DNA of 17,877 nucleotides from Rodentolepis nana (taxonomy: Eukaryota > Platyhelminthes > Cestoda > Cyclophyllidea > Hymenolepididae), in NCBI GenBank assembly GCA_900617975.1, contig UZAE01012440.1, positions 8,261 through 26,137 of the forward strand, given 5' to 3'. Position numbers and translations under genes: made by a program. The notes beneath the pieces were generated by a model. The model did no database searches. It was not told where the DNA came from and saw only the letters and a list, made by a program, of their open reading frames with translations. Every line of letters begins with the position of its first letter. Positions within the stretch are counted from its first letter, which is position 1. Of this stretch, positions 9,069 through 17,721 are shown one piece after another.

Positions 9069-9394
9069 TATATTTCAAATGGCAGGCGTTATGACAGGTA
9101 TCATTAGCTCTTTAGCTGACTTCGGGCTTCACAGAAAGGAAGAGGAACATCAAAGTGGCAAAAAGTCGAGAGGGAGGGGGAACAGAATGATGATTCACAG
9201 ACGTAAAAGAGACAGACAGACATAAAGGTAGAAAAAAGGTGAGGTGAGTACTGTGAAATTAGTCGAATTTGAAATGTAGTGGGGTCTTAATATTTTGAAG
9301 TCAGAAGTCAACTGTCGGTTAGTAGACTTTTTTGCCGTATGAGTATACGTTGCCCAGGGTGAACCACGTGGAGGTCAGTCTATCGCACACCCCA
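9069..9394 (-). mobile_element. SINE-like retroposon, copy 7 (antisense, full length)
   Basis: Full-length 326-bp copy with a perfect 13-bp target-site duplication (9056-9068 and 9395-9407). Read on +, it runs from TATATTTCAAATGGCAGGCG to TCTATCGCACACCCCA. CACGTG is at 9365-9370. The main splice-donor block is mutated to GAGGTCAGT, but a second donor-like GAGGTGAGT is present at 9241-9249. It carries a mixture of subgroup variants (GCTGACTTCGGGCTTCAC and GATTCACAG, as in copies 1, 2 and 5). The internal inverted-repeat arms are at 9114-9131 and 9296-9313. An open frame at 8986-9225 crosses from unique sequence into this copy. Confidence 0.95.
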
Positions 9395-9407
9395 TTCATG
9401 TAAAGTA

Positions 9408-9961
9408 GGTTTATGGTTGAAGCTATTTCAGGTAACACTGGGTTTAGATCGATATATACATACATATATGCATAAGTATATAGATCCAGTTTATGTTTTT
9501 CAAAGAAAATTCAATTGAAGAAAAATAAAACATAGAGGAGTTGAGGAGGTTGGTGATAAGATCTTCATGCCTCTGAATCTACTCTACTTCAATATTTAAG
9601 GTCCCGTTTTCAAAAACCCTATCCAGGAACGAGAAATTTGGTGCTACTAAAAATTTGTTGAATTTACCTATATTAAAGTGATTAGGGTTATTTTTGTTAC
9701 ATTTGAAATGTTTCTTAAGTTATAAGCCCACCCAGTAATTTTACTCTTCTGCACGTAGCTTCACTGTAGCATGAAAAGATTAAATGATTATTCATTTTTG
9801 CGATATTTATGAACGCACCAATCAGTATACGTGTTCATTCAGCCTTTTTTTAATATTTGTATAAAAGATAACTAAAGGTACTATAGAGATATGAGGAATT
9901 CAATAACTAAAGTACAAAATCCAATTTCGATTTCATTCATTAGGTCCCATTACGTAGCTTT
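9408..9961. other. Unassigned AT-rich interval between repeat copies 7 and 8
   Basis: I see no gene. An AT-rich imperfect hairpin at 9445-9488 (TAGATCGATATATAC pairing with GTATATAGATCCA) lies just beyond copy 7. The rest shows only AT-rich sequence. Confidence 0.5.
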
Positions 9962-9976
9962 GGTAATGCAATGGTA
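9962..9976. repeat. Target-site duplication of repeat copy 8
   Basis: GGTAATGCAATGGTA at 9962-9976 is repeated exactly at 10292-10306, directly bordering copy 8. It is a perfect 15-bp duplication in non-repetitive sequence and one of the clearest in the window. Confidence 0.95.
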
Positions 9977-10291
9977 TTTATATCAAATGGTAGGCTTTAT
10001 GATAGTTATCATTAGCCCTTTAGTTGACTCCAGGCTTCACAGAGGGAGAAGAACATCAAATCGAAAAAAGTCGAGAGAAGAAACAGAAGAGTGATTTACA
10101 GATGTAAGAGAGACAGACACAAAGGTAGACGAATGGTGAGGTGAGTACTTTGGAAGTAGTCGAATATGACATGCAGTGGGGTCATGATAGCTTGAACTCA
10201 GAAGTCAACTGCCGGTTTATTGACTTTTTTGCCGCATGAGTATATGTTGCCCATGGTGCACAAAGTTGAGGTAAGTTTATCGCACACCCTA
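9977..10291 (-). mobile_element. SINE-like retroposon, copy 8 (antisense)
   Basis: Nearly full-length copy with a perfect 15-bp target-site duplication (9962-9976 and 10292-10306). Read on +, it starts TTTATATCAAATGGTAGGC and ends GAGGTAAGTTTATCGCACACCCTA. A few bases of the purine-rich run are missing (GTCGAGAGAAGAAACAG). Both antisense splice-donor-like sites are intact: GAGGTGAGT at 10138-10146 and GAGGTAAGT at 10268-10276. CACGTG is lost (AAAGTTGAG). Open frames here reflect the repeat only. Confidence 0.95.
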
Positions 10292-10306
10292 GGTAATGCA
10301 ATGGTA

Positions 10307-11258
10307 GTAACATCTTAACCCAATCGATCCAAAAACTCTCAAGACTATTTGGGAAGGCATCGCCAGTGGAAGACTTAAATTCTTATTCTAGATCGAGTCA
10401 CCTTAATCGATTATTCCATGCGCTTGGGACGCAGTAATGAGCACAAGCCAGCAGATCATGCAAGCCGACGTATCACCGATAGGCCAATTCGACCTCTTTC
10501 AGGTTGAATGCAATCCATATGAGTGAGAGTTCGATATCCAATTCTCTCAGCCCAGGCTTTCTGCGCCCAAAGAGTTTCGTTTCTTGCATATTTTACCGAA
10601 TTCAGTTTTTTTGCTACATGAGGCAGATCTTGGCGTTAATTTAAGTAGTTTCAGGTGGCAAAAGTTTAGTAGAATTACAAGGTAAGTCAAACTTAGGTCT
10701 TTTAAGTGGAAGACTCCCAAACCACGCCACGATTCACTTTCAACTAGTCCAACTTCCCCAAGCGCCACAACTTAATATTATAAGTGATGTATTCGGTTTG
10801 ACTTCAATGATCACCAACGAACCCTGGGAAATGGAGCCATGCATTTTGCTTAATGCAGACTCAAGCTAAACATACTTCACTATTACTTAAGACAAATTAA
10901 AGAGTGATCTGTATTGGCTTATTTTAAGTCCCTTTAGGGAAATTCCAAGAACAGAAAATAGATTATTTTCTCACAGAGATTGATCAATGACGTCTATTTC
11001 GATTCAAGCCAGCTCTTTCTCAGGTATAAAGGGACTGAATGACATAACTCAATTATATAATTTAAGTTAATAATACCACTGACAATAATTATTATTCCCC
11101 CCAAGAATATCTGCCTTTTACAACGGTAAAAATTCCTGTTACTGACGTGATAGTCCTTTTTTACGAAACTGATGTGAAGTTTCCTCTGAGGGTGTCCGAA
11201 CAAATTGCTTTCAGAAATAAATGGGAAGTCTTTTAGTTCCCAATAATGACATTCTTTT
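10307..11258. other. Unassigned interval between repeat copies 8 and 9
   Basis: Moderately mixed composition. The part from 10320 to 10780 is less AT-rich than most of the window, with several CpG, but I recognise no protein or RNA in it. A short hairpin TGAGAG/CTCTCA at 10524-10549 encloses GTTCGATATCC, which resembles a tRNA B box; no tRNA can be folded around it. Open frames on - at 10547-10768 and 10994-11203 show no family signature. I call no gene. Confidence 0.45.
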
Positions 11259-11749
11259 GGGGGTGAGCGACAGACTTACCTACACTTGGTGCACCCTGGG
11301 CAACGTATACTCATGCGGCAAAAAGTCTCCAAACCGATAGTTGACTTCTGACTTCAAACTACCTTGACCAGACTGTATGGCATATTCGACTACTTCCACA
11401 GTACTCACCTCTTCTTTCATCTACCTTTGTGTCTGTCTCTTTTACATCTTTGACGCTCTTCTATTCCCATCCCCTTCTCGACTTTTTTTCACTTTGTTTT
11501 TCTACCTTTGTGTTTGTCTCTTACATCTTTGAAACATACTACCTTTGTGTCTGTCTCTTTTACATCTTTGAAACACTCTTCAAACTTTGTGTCTGTCTCT
11601 TTTACATCTTTGAAATACTCTTTTGTTCTCCCCTCCCCCTCTCGACTTTCTTTCACTTTGATGTTCCTCCCCTCTGCGAAGCCTGAAGTCAACTAAAGGG
11701 CTAACAATAACCATCAAAACGCCTGATATTTGATATAAATAAATAAACA
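11259..11749 (+). mobile_element. SINE-like retroposon, copy 9 (sense, internally expanded)
   Basis: At 491 bp this is about 160 bp longer than other copies. It starts GGGGGTGAGCGACAGAC and ends GATATAAATAAATAAACA. The extra length is explained by four tandem occurrences of the block CTTTGTGTCTGTCTC...ACATCTTTGA at 11425-11453, 11506-11532, 11543-11571 and 11585-11613, where other copies have one. The flanks AATGACATTCT (11245-11255) and AATGATATTAT (11750-11760) match at 9 of 11 bases, a weak duplication candidate that lies 3 bp from the head. The head CACGTG is mutated (CACTTG). The open frames on both strands at 11429-11696 come from this expansion and are not genes. Confidence 0.9.
11425..11613 (+). 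repeat. Four-unit irregular tandem repeat inside copy 9
   Basis: Units of 27-29 bp (CTTTGTGTYTGTCTC through TCTTTGA) start at 11425, 11506, 11543 and 11585, giving spacings of 81, 37 and 42 bp. The first interval retains the downstream TCTCGACTTTTTTTCACTTTG before repeating, so at least two duplication steps with different breakpoints are needed. The total shift of 160 bp accounts for the extra length of this copy. Confidence 0.9.
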
Positions 11750-11760
11750 AATGATATTAT

Positions 11761-12640
11761 GTCAAGGTTTAAACCATTTGAACCGTAATCGTATCAATAA
11801 ATTTGATTTGATGCAATTATTTATTCTTTTAAGAAAAAAATTATGTTAAATTTTAAAATAAGATCGTCAATCTTAATGGACGTCGCGACAGTCATTGCAG
11901 ATTTAACTTGAAACACGCAACTCAGGCGACGTTAAACTCACTTTTAGGTCATAGAATTGTAAATTCACTAGTTAATTTTTCGCCAATAATCCACATAGTT
12001 TCTCTATATGCGTTGAAATAATCAGAATGCATTACATTTTAATGGGAAAAAATCAAACGAAGATTTTAATAACCATGTCTAGTGAATTGTTACACTAATA
12101 AGTCCCAGCCTATACTCGGTAATCTCTGTAACAAGTTCCCCTATTGCAATGGTATCGATGAGGAAAATGCATTTGGAATGAAACGTTTATTGAAATTATG
12201 AACTCTGTGAATATGATTAGAGGTCGAATACATCTAACATAAATTAATTGAACCATATTAGCTGATTATCTGAGAAGTCTCCGTCCTCCAGGTTACACCG
12301 TTTAAAGCGGACGGGTTTGTAGTTTAACCCTGTTAGAAATACGTACTCTGTATATGAGAAAAAAATTAATTATTTAAACGATGCCTCGATTTCAGCATTA
12401 TAAAATTTCATTTCTGTTTCTTATAAAAGTGGAAAATTCAATCTTTCTGAAGTTAGCTTCGTCAAGATTCTTGTTTCAACGAACTCTCCACATTCCACTG
12501 TATTCCTTAATCGACTGACAATTGATATTTCCTCCTCTTACCCTTCTTCGAGTAAACTAAAAATGACACCCTTCTCGAGAAAGCAGTGAAAACATTGAAA
12601 ATTATTGCTTTGACATTTAAGGTGGGATAGCTGTTTTTGA
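11761..12640. other. Unassigned AT-rich interval after repeat copy 9
   Basis: I see no gene, RNA or repeat copy. A small CpG-bearing stretch sits at 11880-11935. The rest is AT-rich up to the CCAAT-containing patch that begins near 12650. Confidence 0.5.
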
Positions 12641-12649
12641 GGACTCATT

Positions 12650-12780
12650 CCCCGGCTTGTCAGGCTTGTAGGACACGTCATCGCTCACGGTGTGATAGCT
12701 TGCGCGCCCAACCAATGGCCAATCAGAGGCCTTCGTCTGTTTTAGCGGTTCCGCCATGTTGATTATGATTAACCTTACGG
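12650..12780 (+). promoter_or_regulatory. Possible promoter patch with two CCAAT boxes and a YY1-like site
   Basis: In an otherwise AT-rich window this patch is CpG-richer. It contains ACACGTCATC (a CRE half-site CGTCA), GCGCGCCC, two CCAAT boxes in the same direction (12712-12716 and 12719-12723, the second in the NF-Y-like GGCCAATCAG) and CCGCCATGTT (12751-12760), which matches the YY1 core CCGCCATNTT often found at transcription starts. The ATG at 12755 opens only 18 codons before a stop. No coding sequence follows, because repeat copy 10 begins at 12816. The motifs are seen directly; promoter function is inferred. A decayed repeat or first non-coding exon is an alternative. Confidence 0.35.
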
Positions 12781-12804
12781 GATGTGCACTTTTACCACAC
12801 TATG

Positions 12805-12815
12805 CTTCCTAAATA
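12805..12815. repeat. Target-site duplication of repeat copy 10
   Basis: CTTCCTAAATA at 12805-12815 recurs exactly at 13155-13165. Extending upstream to 12802 and 13152 gives 13 of 14 matches (ATG against ATA before CTTCC). It borders copy 10. Confidence 0.88.
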
Positions 12816-13151
12816 GGGGTGTGCGATAGACTTACCTCCGCGTGGTGAACCATGGGCAACGTATACTCATACGGCAAAAGGTCTATTGACTGGCAGTTGA
12901 CTTCTGACTTCAAACTACCATCACCTCACTTTATGTCATATTCGACTACTACCACAGTACTCAAATCACCTTTTTTCTACCTTTGTGTCAGTCTCTTTTA
13001 CATCTCTGAAACACTGTCCTGTCCCCCCCCCCCCCCCCAACCGCTCGGCTTTTTTTCACTTTGATGTTCCATCCCCTCTGTGATGCCTGAGGTCAACTTA
13101 AGGGCTAATGATAACAACCAAAACGCCTGCCATTTGATATAAATAAATAAA
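12816..13151 (+). mobile_element. SINE-like retroposon, copy 10 (sense, full length)
   Basis: Full-length copy, GGGGTGTGCGATAGAC through CCATTTGATATAAATAAATAA, flanked by an 11-bp perfect duplication (14 bp with one mismatch). ACTTACCTC at 12830-12838 gives the 5' splice-site consensus on the - strand. The head reads CCGCGTGG instead of CCACGTGG. A C16 run at 13023-13038 is an in-place expansion of the element's C-rich segment. The tail includes AATAAA. The 70-codon frame from 12852 (beginning MGNVYSYGK) lies entirely in the element. A frame with similar residues appears in copies 11 and 12, as expected from nucleotide similarity. Confidence 0.93.
13023..13038. repeat. C16 homopolymer inside repeat copy 10
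   Basis: Sixteen consecutive C residues lie where other copies have short C runs broken by T. It is read as slippage expansion within the element. Confidence 0.88.
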
Positions 13152-13165
13152 ATACTTCCTAAATA

Positions 13166-14373
13166 AACGCGTTTCGTGAGATATGTCTATTTCCTCTATA
13201 TCTGGGCTGTAGCTTAGCTAGTTCTGGGAGTCCAGCCAGATGTAGTAGAATCAGCCATAGAGATTTCTGAGTCAGTCAAGGCTTCACTAGTACAGCAATC
13301 CTCTACAGGCTCATGTAAAGTAGAAGTCTTAAAAGGCTAGTAAGGATAAGTTCTGTTTTTTTGTAAAACTTAGCTTAAAATATAATGAAAATATTGGAAC
13401 CATCTCAGCATTTACGTATGTTTACACCTAAATATATGCCTTATAATATGAATACAGTTATCGTTAATTTGTACCACTTATTTGATTCGCTTGTCTGGCA
13501 AATACTTGAAGCATTTTGCATTTTCGTTTTATCTATCGAAGGGAAATTCTTGTGAACAAGGAAGCAATCGATGAAATCTAAGTAGTCTGTTTCTCAAAAT
13601 TTCCCAAGATAAAGGCCTTTGTTTAAATTAGGTAAATAAATATTCAACCGCAAGTAGAACAGAAAAAAATGTAGAAAGGTCAGCAAAGCTTTCTTTGCAT
13701 TTTGATTATTTTTTTATCTAGCTAGCGTAATATAAAAAAATGCGAATCTGCGAAACATCGATCGTTGGTAAACATGCGATACATATCTAATGTGGAATCA
13801 AATTGTCGGAACGCTGTTTCGAAAGAAAACATCGGTTGTGAATTTACCAATGCATCTTTCAGTAGAAGTGATATATTTTTTTTGCTCAAACAGTGTTAAG
13901 CTTTGAGCAAAGAAGTCGATAAATCACAAAATAGGATGCATTGGTTTATAACGTCATGGAATCCACGTTTTTCAAATGCAAAAATTTCCGAAATTTGGAA
14001 ATATTGTTACCATTTTCCTAAATTTCGACATGGAGAAAATACTTTTCACTTTGCAAACGCATAAAGCATCAATTTCTGCAGTCAAATGAGTCCAACAAAT
14101 GTGACGGAATGGGAGAGAGGAAAATTAGAAACAATAGCTGAAATTCGGGTTTTCCAGGACAAATAGCGTTACTGAGAAAAATCGTGAAAAGTTAAGTGAT
14201 TGATACTTTGAATAATAATTGACTCATAATCCCTATGCCTCAAAAAATGAATTTGAAATTTTTGCAAACACGGAAAAATTCTGCTTGAAAAATGATTATC
14301 TCAAAACGGCCTCACAATAAGACAATGTCGTTGTAAATGCTGCCGAAAATGCCGACTTATTTGCCAGTAATGC
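13166..14373. other. Unassigned interval between repeat copies 10 and 11
   Basis: I see no gene. The first 170 bases are of more balanced composition without a recognisable motif. From about 13320 the sequence is AT-rich with many A and T runs and no repeat copy. Confidence 0.5.
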
Positions 14374-14692
14374 TATTTATATCAACTGGTAGGGGTTTTA
14401 GTAATTATCACTAGCCCTTTAGTTGACTTCAGGCTTCACTGATGGGAAGGAACATCAAAGTGAAAAAAGTCGAAAGGGGAGACAGAAGAGTGTTTCAATG
14501 GTGTAAAAGAGACAGGCTCAAAGGTAGAAGAAAAAGTTGAGGTGAGTACTGTGAAAGAAGTCGAATATGACATACAGTGGGATGGTGGTAGTTTGAAGTC
14601 AGAAGTCAACTGCCGGTTAAAAGGCTTTTTTGCCGTATGAGCATACGTTGCCCAGGTTGCACCTCGTAGAGGTAAGTCTATTGCCAACCCCA
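14374..14692 (-). mobile_element. SINE-like retroposon, copy 11 (antisense)
   Basis: Near full-length copy. Read on +, it starts TATTTATATCAACTGGTAGG and ends GAGGTAAGTCTATTGCCAACCCC. The target-site duplication is unclear; only AGTAA near 14367 and 14699 is shared. The splice-donor consensus GAGGTAAGT is at 14669-14677, and the second donor-like GAGGTGAGT at 14539-14547. The head CACGTG is mutated (CTCGTA). An 85-codon frame on - at 14436-14693 spans most of the element in sense orientation and shows no homology I recognise, so I treat it as chance. Confidence 0.92.
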
Positions 14693-15017
14693 TTACGAGT
14701 AAAGTAAAGCTAAATAAAGAGTACGAGTGAAGAATGACTTTGTAAAATAAAATTCAATAGAACTTAATTTAATTCTGGCCAAATAAATTAGTAATACTGA
14801 TACATTGAAGACATTGGATAAATTTTTCTTGAAAATTTTTATTTGGTCTAGCGAAAATTAGCATCTTCCTCCAATTCGCTCGCCCATTTAAACCGCGTTC
14901 CCTCCCCTTCTAACTCTGCTAAACAATAATCTTTGACGCTAAAAGGTTCGGTTCAATTAAGGTCCTGAATGTTTGTTCCTTTTATTGGGTTCACATCTCG
15001 GTAATCCATGTATTGAT

Positions 15018-15044
15018 AGAGAGAGAGAGAGAGTGAGAGAGAGA
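15018..15044. repeat. (AG)n microsatellite, interrupted
   Basis: AG repeats run from 15018, are interrupted once by a T, and continue as GAGAGAGAC. It is a simple dinucleotide tract. Confidence 0.88.
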
Positions 15045-15244
15045 CGATGACTAAATTAAAAGATCTTTCTGCTCAGCTGGGCGGAATGTTTATGCCATGT
15101 GATATGCACGGCAAACTTACCTTTAAAAGCATTTGTTGCCTGTAGTATTTTAGGCTATGCGAGATGATATTTCTGAGACAACAAGTAATTCTTGGATGAC
15201 AAGGCTGAAAATAAAAGGAATGACAAAAGTGTTATACAGTTGCT

Positions 15245-15255
15245 GGGGGGGGGGG
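15245..15255. repeat. G11 homopolymer
   Basis: Eleven consecutive G residues in unique sequence, preceded by TTGCT and followed by TAATT. Confidence 0.88.
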
Positions 15256-15520
15256 TAATTAATTTTGATTTATGACTCGCTGCAGACACAAGCATAAATG
15301 CTACCAAATTTCATGACACCTCAAGCCTGGGTGTATAATTTGTCTCCCATTGCTTTAGGAGTTAAGTCTGCGATTGCTTGTGGAGTGATCCCAAAATCAA
15401 GAATTAATATTTTTTAAAATTTTGGTAATAGTCATAAATAATTTGTATTTTTAAATTAGTGCATTCTCCCAGAAGTGGCTCTGTTGTACATGAAAAATGT
15501 GTCTATATGTAATTACAGCC

Positions 15521-15850
15521 GGGGTGTGCGATAGACTTACCTCCAAGTGGTGCACCCTGGGCAATGTAAACTCATACTGCAAAAAGTCTATTAACCGGCA
15601 GTTGACTTTTAACTTCAAGCTACCATCACCCCACTATATGTCATATTCGTCTACTTCCACAGTGCTCACCTCACCTTTTTTCTACGTTTGTGTCTGTCTC
15701 TTTTACATCTTTGAAACTCTCTTCTATTCCACCTCCCCCTCTCGACTTTATTTCACTTTTATGTTTCTCCCCTCTATGAAGCCTGAAGTCAACTAAAGAG
15801 CTGATGATAATAACCAAAACGTCTGACATTCGATATAAATAAATAAATAA
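15521..15850 (+). mobile_element. SINE-like retroposon, copy 12 (sense, full length)
   Basis: Full-length, well-preserved copy, GGGGTGTGCGATAGAC through CGATATAAATAAATAAATAA, with the longest clean (ATAA)n tail. The flanks ATGTAATTACAGCC (15507-15520) and ATGTTAATACAGCC (15851-15864) match at 12 of 14 bases, with the last seven identical. ACTTACCTC at 15535-15543 gives the antisense 5' splice-site consensus. The internal inverted-repeat arms are AGTTGACTTTTAACTTCAAG (15600-15619) and TGAAGCCTGAAGTCAACT (15777-15794). The 99-codon open frame at 15497-15796 starts just upstream and covers the element; it is not supported as a gene. Confidence 0.95.
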
Positions 15851-16157
15851 ATGTTAATACAGCCTATGGAGATTAAATAAATTGTCAGAAAAAAATTATT
15901 CAATTTAAACTTAAAAGGCGGAATTTGGGTGGTTACTCTTTTCTAAACCCTAATGCCCGCCTCTCCTTTGAATTGAACCTTGTAATTTTAATCGTGACAG
16001 CACTTTTAAATGCATTTAATTTCGATTTCAAGGCAAACAGCAAAAAAATTTGGCTTTTAAATATATTTGCTTTTGGGAAATTAGGGATTCCGTCTGGGAA
16101 GGCTGAGAGGAAATGCGTTAATGTGGACACAATCCCATTAGGATAAAATGTCATTCA

Positions 16158-16192
16158 AGAGAGAGAGAGAGAGAGAGAGGGAAAGAGAGAGA
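16158..16192. repeat. (GA)n microsatellite, interrupted
   Basis: AG/GA dinucleotides run from 16158 to about 16179, followed by GGGAAAGAGAGAGA. It is a simple purine tract. Confidence 0.9.
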
Positions 16193-16531
16193 AATTTAAA
16201 AAATATGACCATTTGTGCGATTTAGCCTTAAAAGTGGAACTTTTTCTCTTCTGCTTACGTTTTTAAATGGTCATCAGTCAGCTGCAGAAAATTTTATGTA
16301 AATAGAGCTATTAATTATTTGTCAAAATTCAGATAAGATTTGACACAATGTAAGCGCACACGTTGTTTTCTTTGTATTTCCAAATTTATAGGTACTAGTT
16401 AACTAAAGTAATTTCTTCCCACAACACTAGTTGATTTTAAGCAGTTAATGACAGCCTAAACTGAGTACATTCATCATATATTATCCTCCAGTGTTGCGAA
16501 ATCGTAGCTGCAGAATATCGGTTATCAGTTA

Positions 16532-16550
16532 CTCCCTCCCCCCCTCCCCC
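16532..16550 (-). other. C-rich tract, possible quadruplex on the - strand
   Basis: CCC, CCCCCCC and CCCCC are separated by single T residues. The seven-base run could supply two G runs on the complementary strand, so a four-run quadruplex with one-base loops is possible. Confidence 0.5.
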
Positions 16551-16682
16551 TAGAATCTTTAAATTTGCCGTGTAAGTCTAAGACATGCTGCATGCCAACT
16601 CGGCTCACGTGCTCATTCCCTTGTTTGAACATTTTTATATTCCTTGTTCTTTGTCCCTTATGATTGCATTTGCTTTCGTCCA

Positions 16683-16711
16683 CCCCCCTCTCCCCCTCCG
16701 CCCTCCCCCCC
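16683..16711 (-). other. G-quadruplex motif on the - strand (C-rich on +)
   Basis: Four C runs (six, five, three and seven bases) are separated by TCT, TCCG and T, so the complementary strand meets the standard quadruplex pattern. It lies about 130 bp downstream of a similar C-rich tract. No gene is nearby to assign a role. Confidence 0.65.
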
Positions 16712-17708
16712 TAGATTTCAATTACCGTCGTATAATTGAAAGGAAACAAATAGCAACTCTTGTAATTTTGATTTTTGAAAGTTTCTTATCAATTTATGAT
16801 TTGTTCATTAATCACAGTCTCTTATTAAGCGATGCAGGGTTATCAAGTAAAACCAAAATAGAGCACACTAAGTTCTTCAAATGTCTACCTAACACACTAA
16901 AGAGTTAATTAGAGTGCGGATAGACAAAGAGAGAATAATTGAGAATATTGAAAGAATTTTCTAGAATATATAATATATTTGTGAAGATGAATGAATGTTT
17001 GCAAAGAATTTTCAATGTTTTTCGTGAGAATTTGATTTGATTAAATTGTTTTCAACAAGGGTATACATTAATTTTGAAGACTAATTGACCACAAAGTTCT
17101 TAGCGCCGTAAGCGTGTTTCCTCAAAGAAAATACGACGTGGAATTTGACAATGAAATAGTACTTCACTAAGAGAGGTATTACATACCAGAAGTAAAATCT
17201 TAACAATTGAAGCTATTTATAAATTTTGCGCGTATGTTTTGATGACGTTTCTTTAATTATTACTTTTTTTCATTTTTAATGATTTCTCGTAATTCGTTGC
17301 CATGAGCTAGATAATTACAATACAAGCATATCCCAATAGCGGCACTCGGCATTTATTTTTAACACTAAGTGGTGCTGAACAAGTAGTTCATCCAATAAAA
17401 TAATTTTAAAATATTATCTTTTGCATACAACGATTTATCGCTAAATTTCATTTGTGCAAAATGTGCCGAAAAAAACAGACCCTAACTCATTGTTCATCTT
17501 TAATCAAAGTATTTTTTAATCCTTAGAACGTTGCTTAAATTATCTAATCCCAGTGGATACATTAAACAGCTGCTTCCTTTCTAATGTCAGTTCTTATAAT
17601 GCCCGGGAAAAAGCGTAACTAAGAAATGATTTAAACAAAAAAATCCTATTTGAAATTGCTTTGCTATTTGTTGTAACAGAAATTTACCTGCAATTGCATC
17701 ACAATTCG

Positions 17709-17721
17709 ATATATATATATA
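17709..17721. repeat. Short (AT)n tract
   Basis: Alternating AT from 17709 to 17721, a simple repeat in AT-rich sequence. Confidence 0.8.

Larger units (their letters stand above)
14693..15506. other. Unassigned interval between repeat copies 11 and 12
   Basis: I see no gene. It contains a (GA)n tract at 15018-15044 and a G11 run at 15245-15255. Otherwise it is AT-rich. Confidence 0.5.

Noticed and set aside
10510..10560. tRNA-like B box (GTTCGATATCC) as a tRNA gene
   Set aside because: No acceptor stem, D arm or anticodon arm can be laid out around it; only a short TGAGAG/CTCTCA hairpin is present.
15497..15796. 99-codon open frame, and similar frames at 12852-13064 and 14436-14693, as a conserved small protein
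   Set aside because: They lie in the sense strand of the repeat and resemble one another only because the copies do. The same frame has stops in most other copies (for example CCATGACCC reads TGA), it lacks a consistent start, and it shows no known domain.
202..15850. The 330-bp repeat as a terminal-inverted-repeat DNA transposon (MITE)
   Set aside because: The two ends (GGGGTGTGCGATAG and the reverse complement of the tail) are not inverted copies, duplications vary in sequence and reach 15 bp, and there is a 3' simple-repeat tail. All point to retroposition. The inverted repeat that exists is internal.
202..15850. Regularly dispersed repeats as a CRISPR-like array
   Set aside because: Units are about 330 bp, in both orientations, at irregular spacing, each with its own target-site duplication.
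16585..16908. 107-codon open frame as a membrane protein gene
   Set aside because: Its hydrophobic look comes from T-rich sequence and a C-rich Pro/Leu tract. There is no recognisable family, no splice context and no upstream signal.
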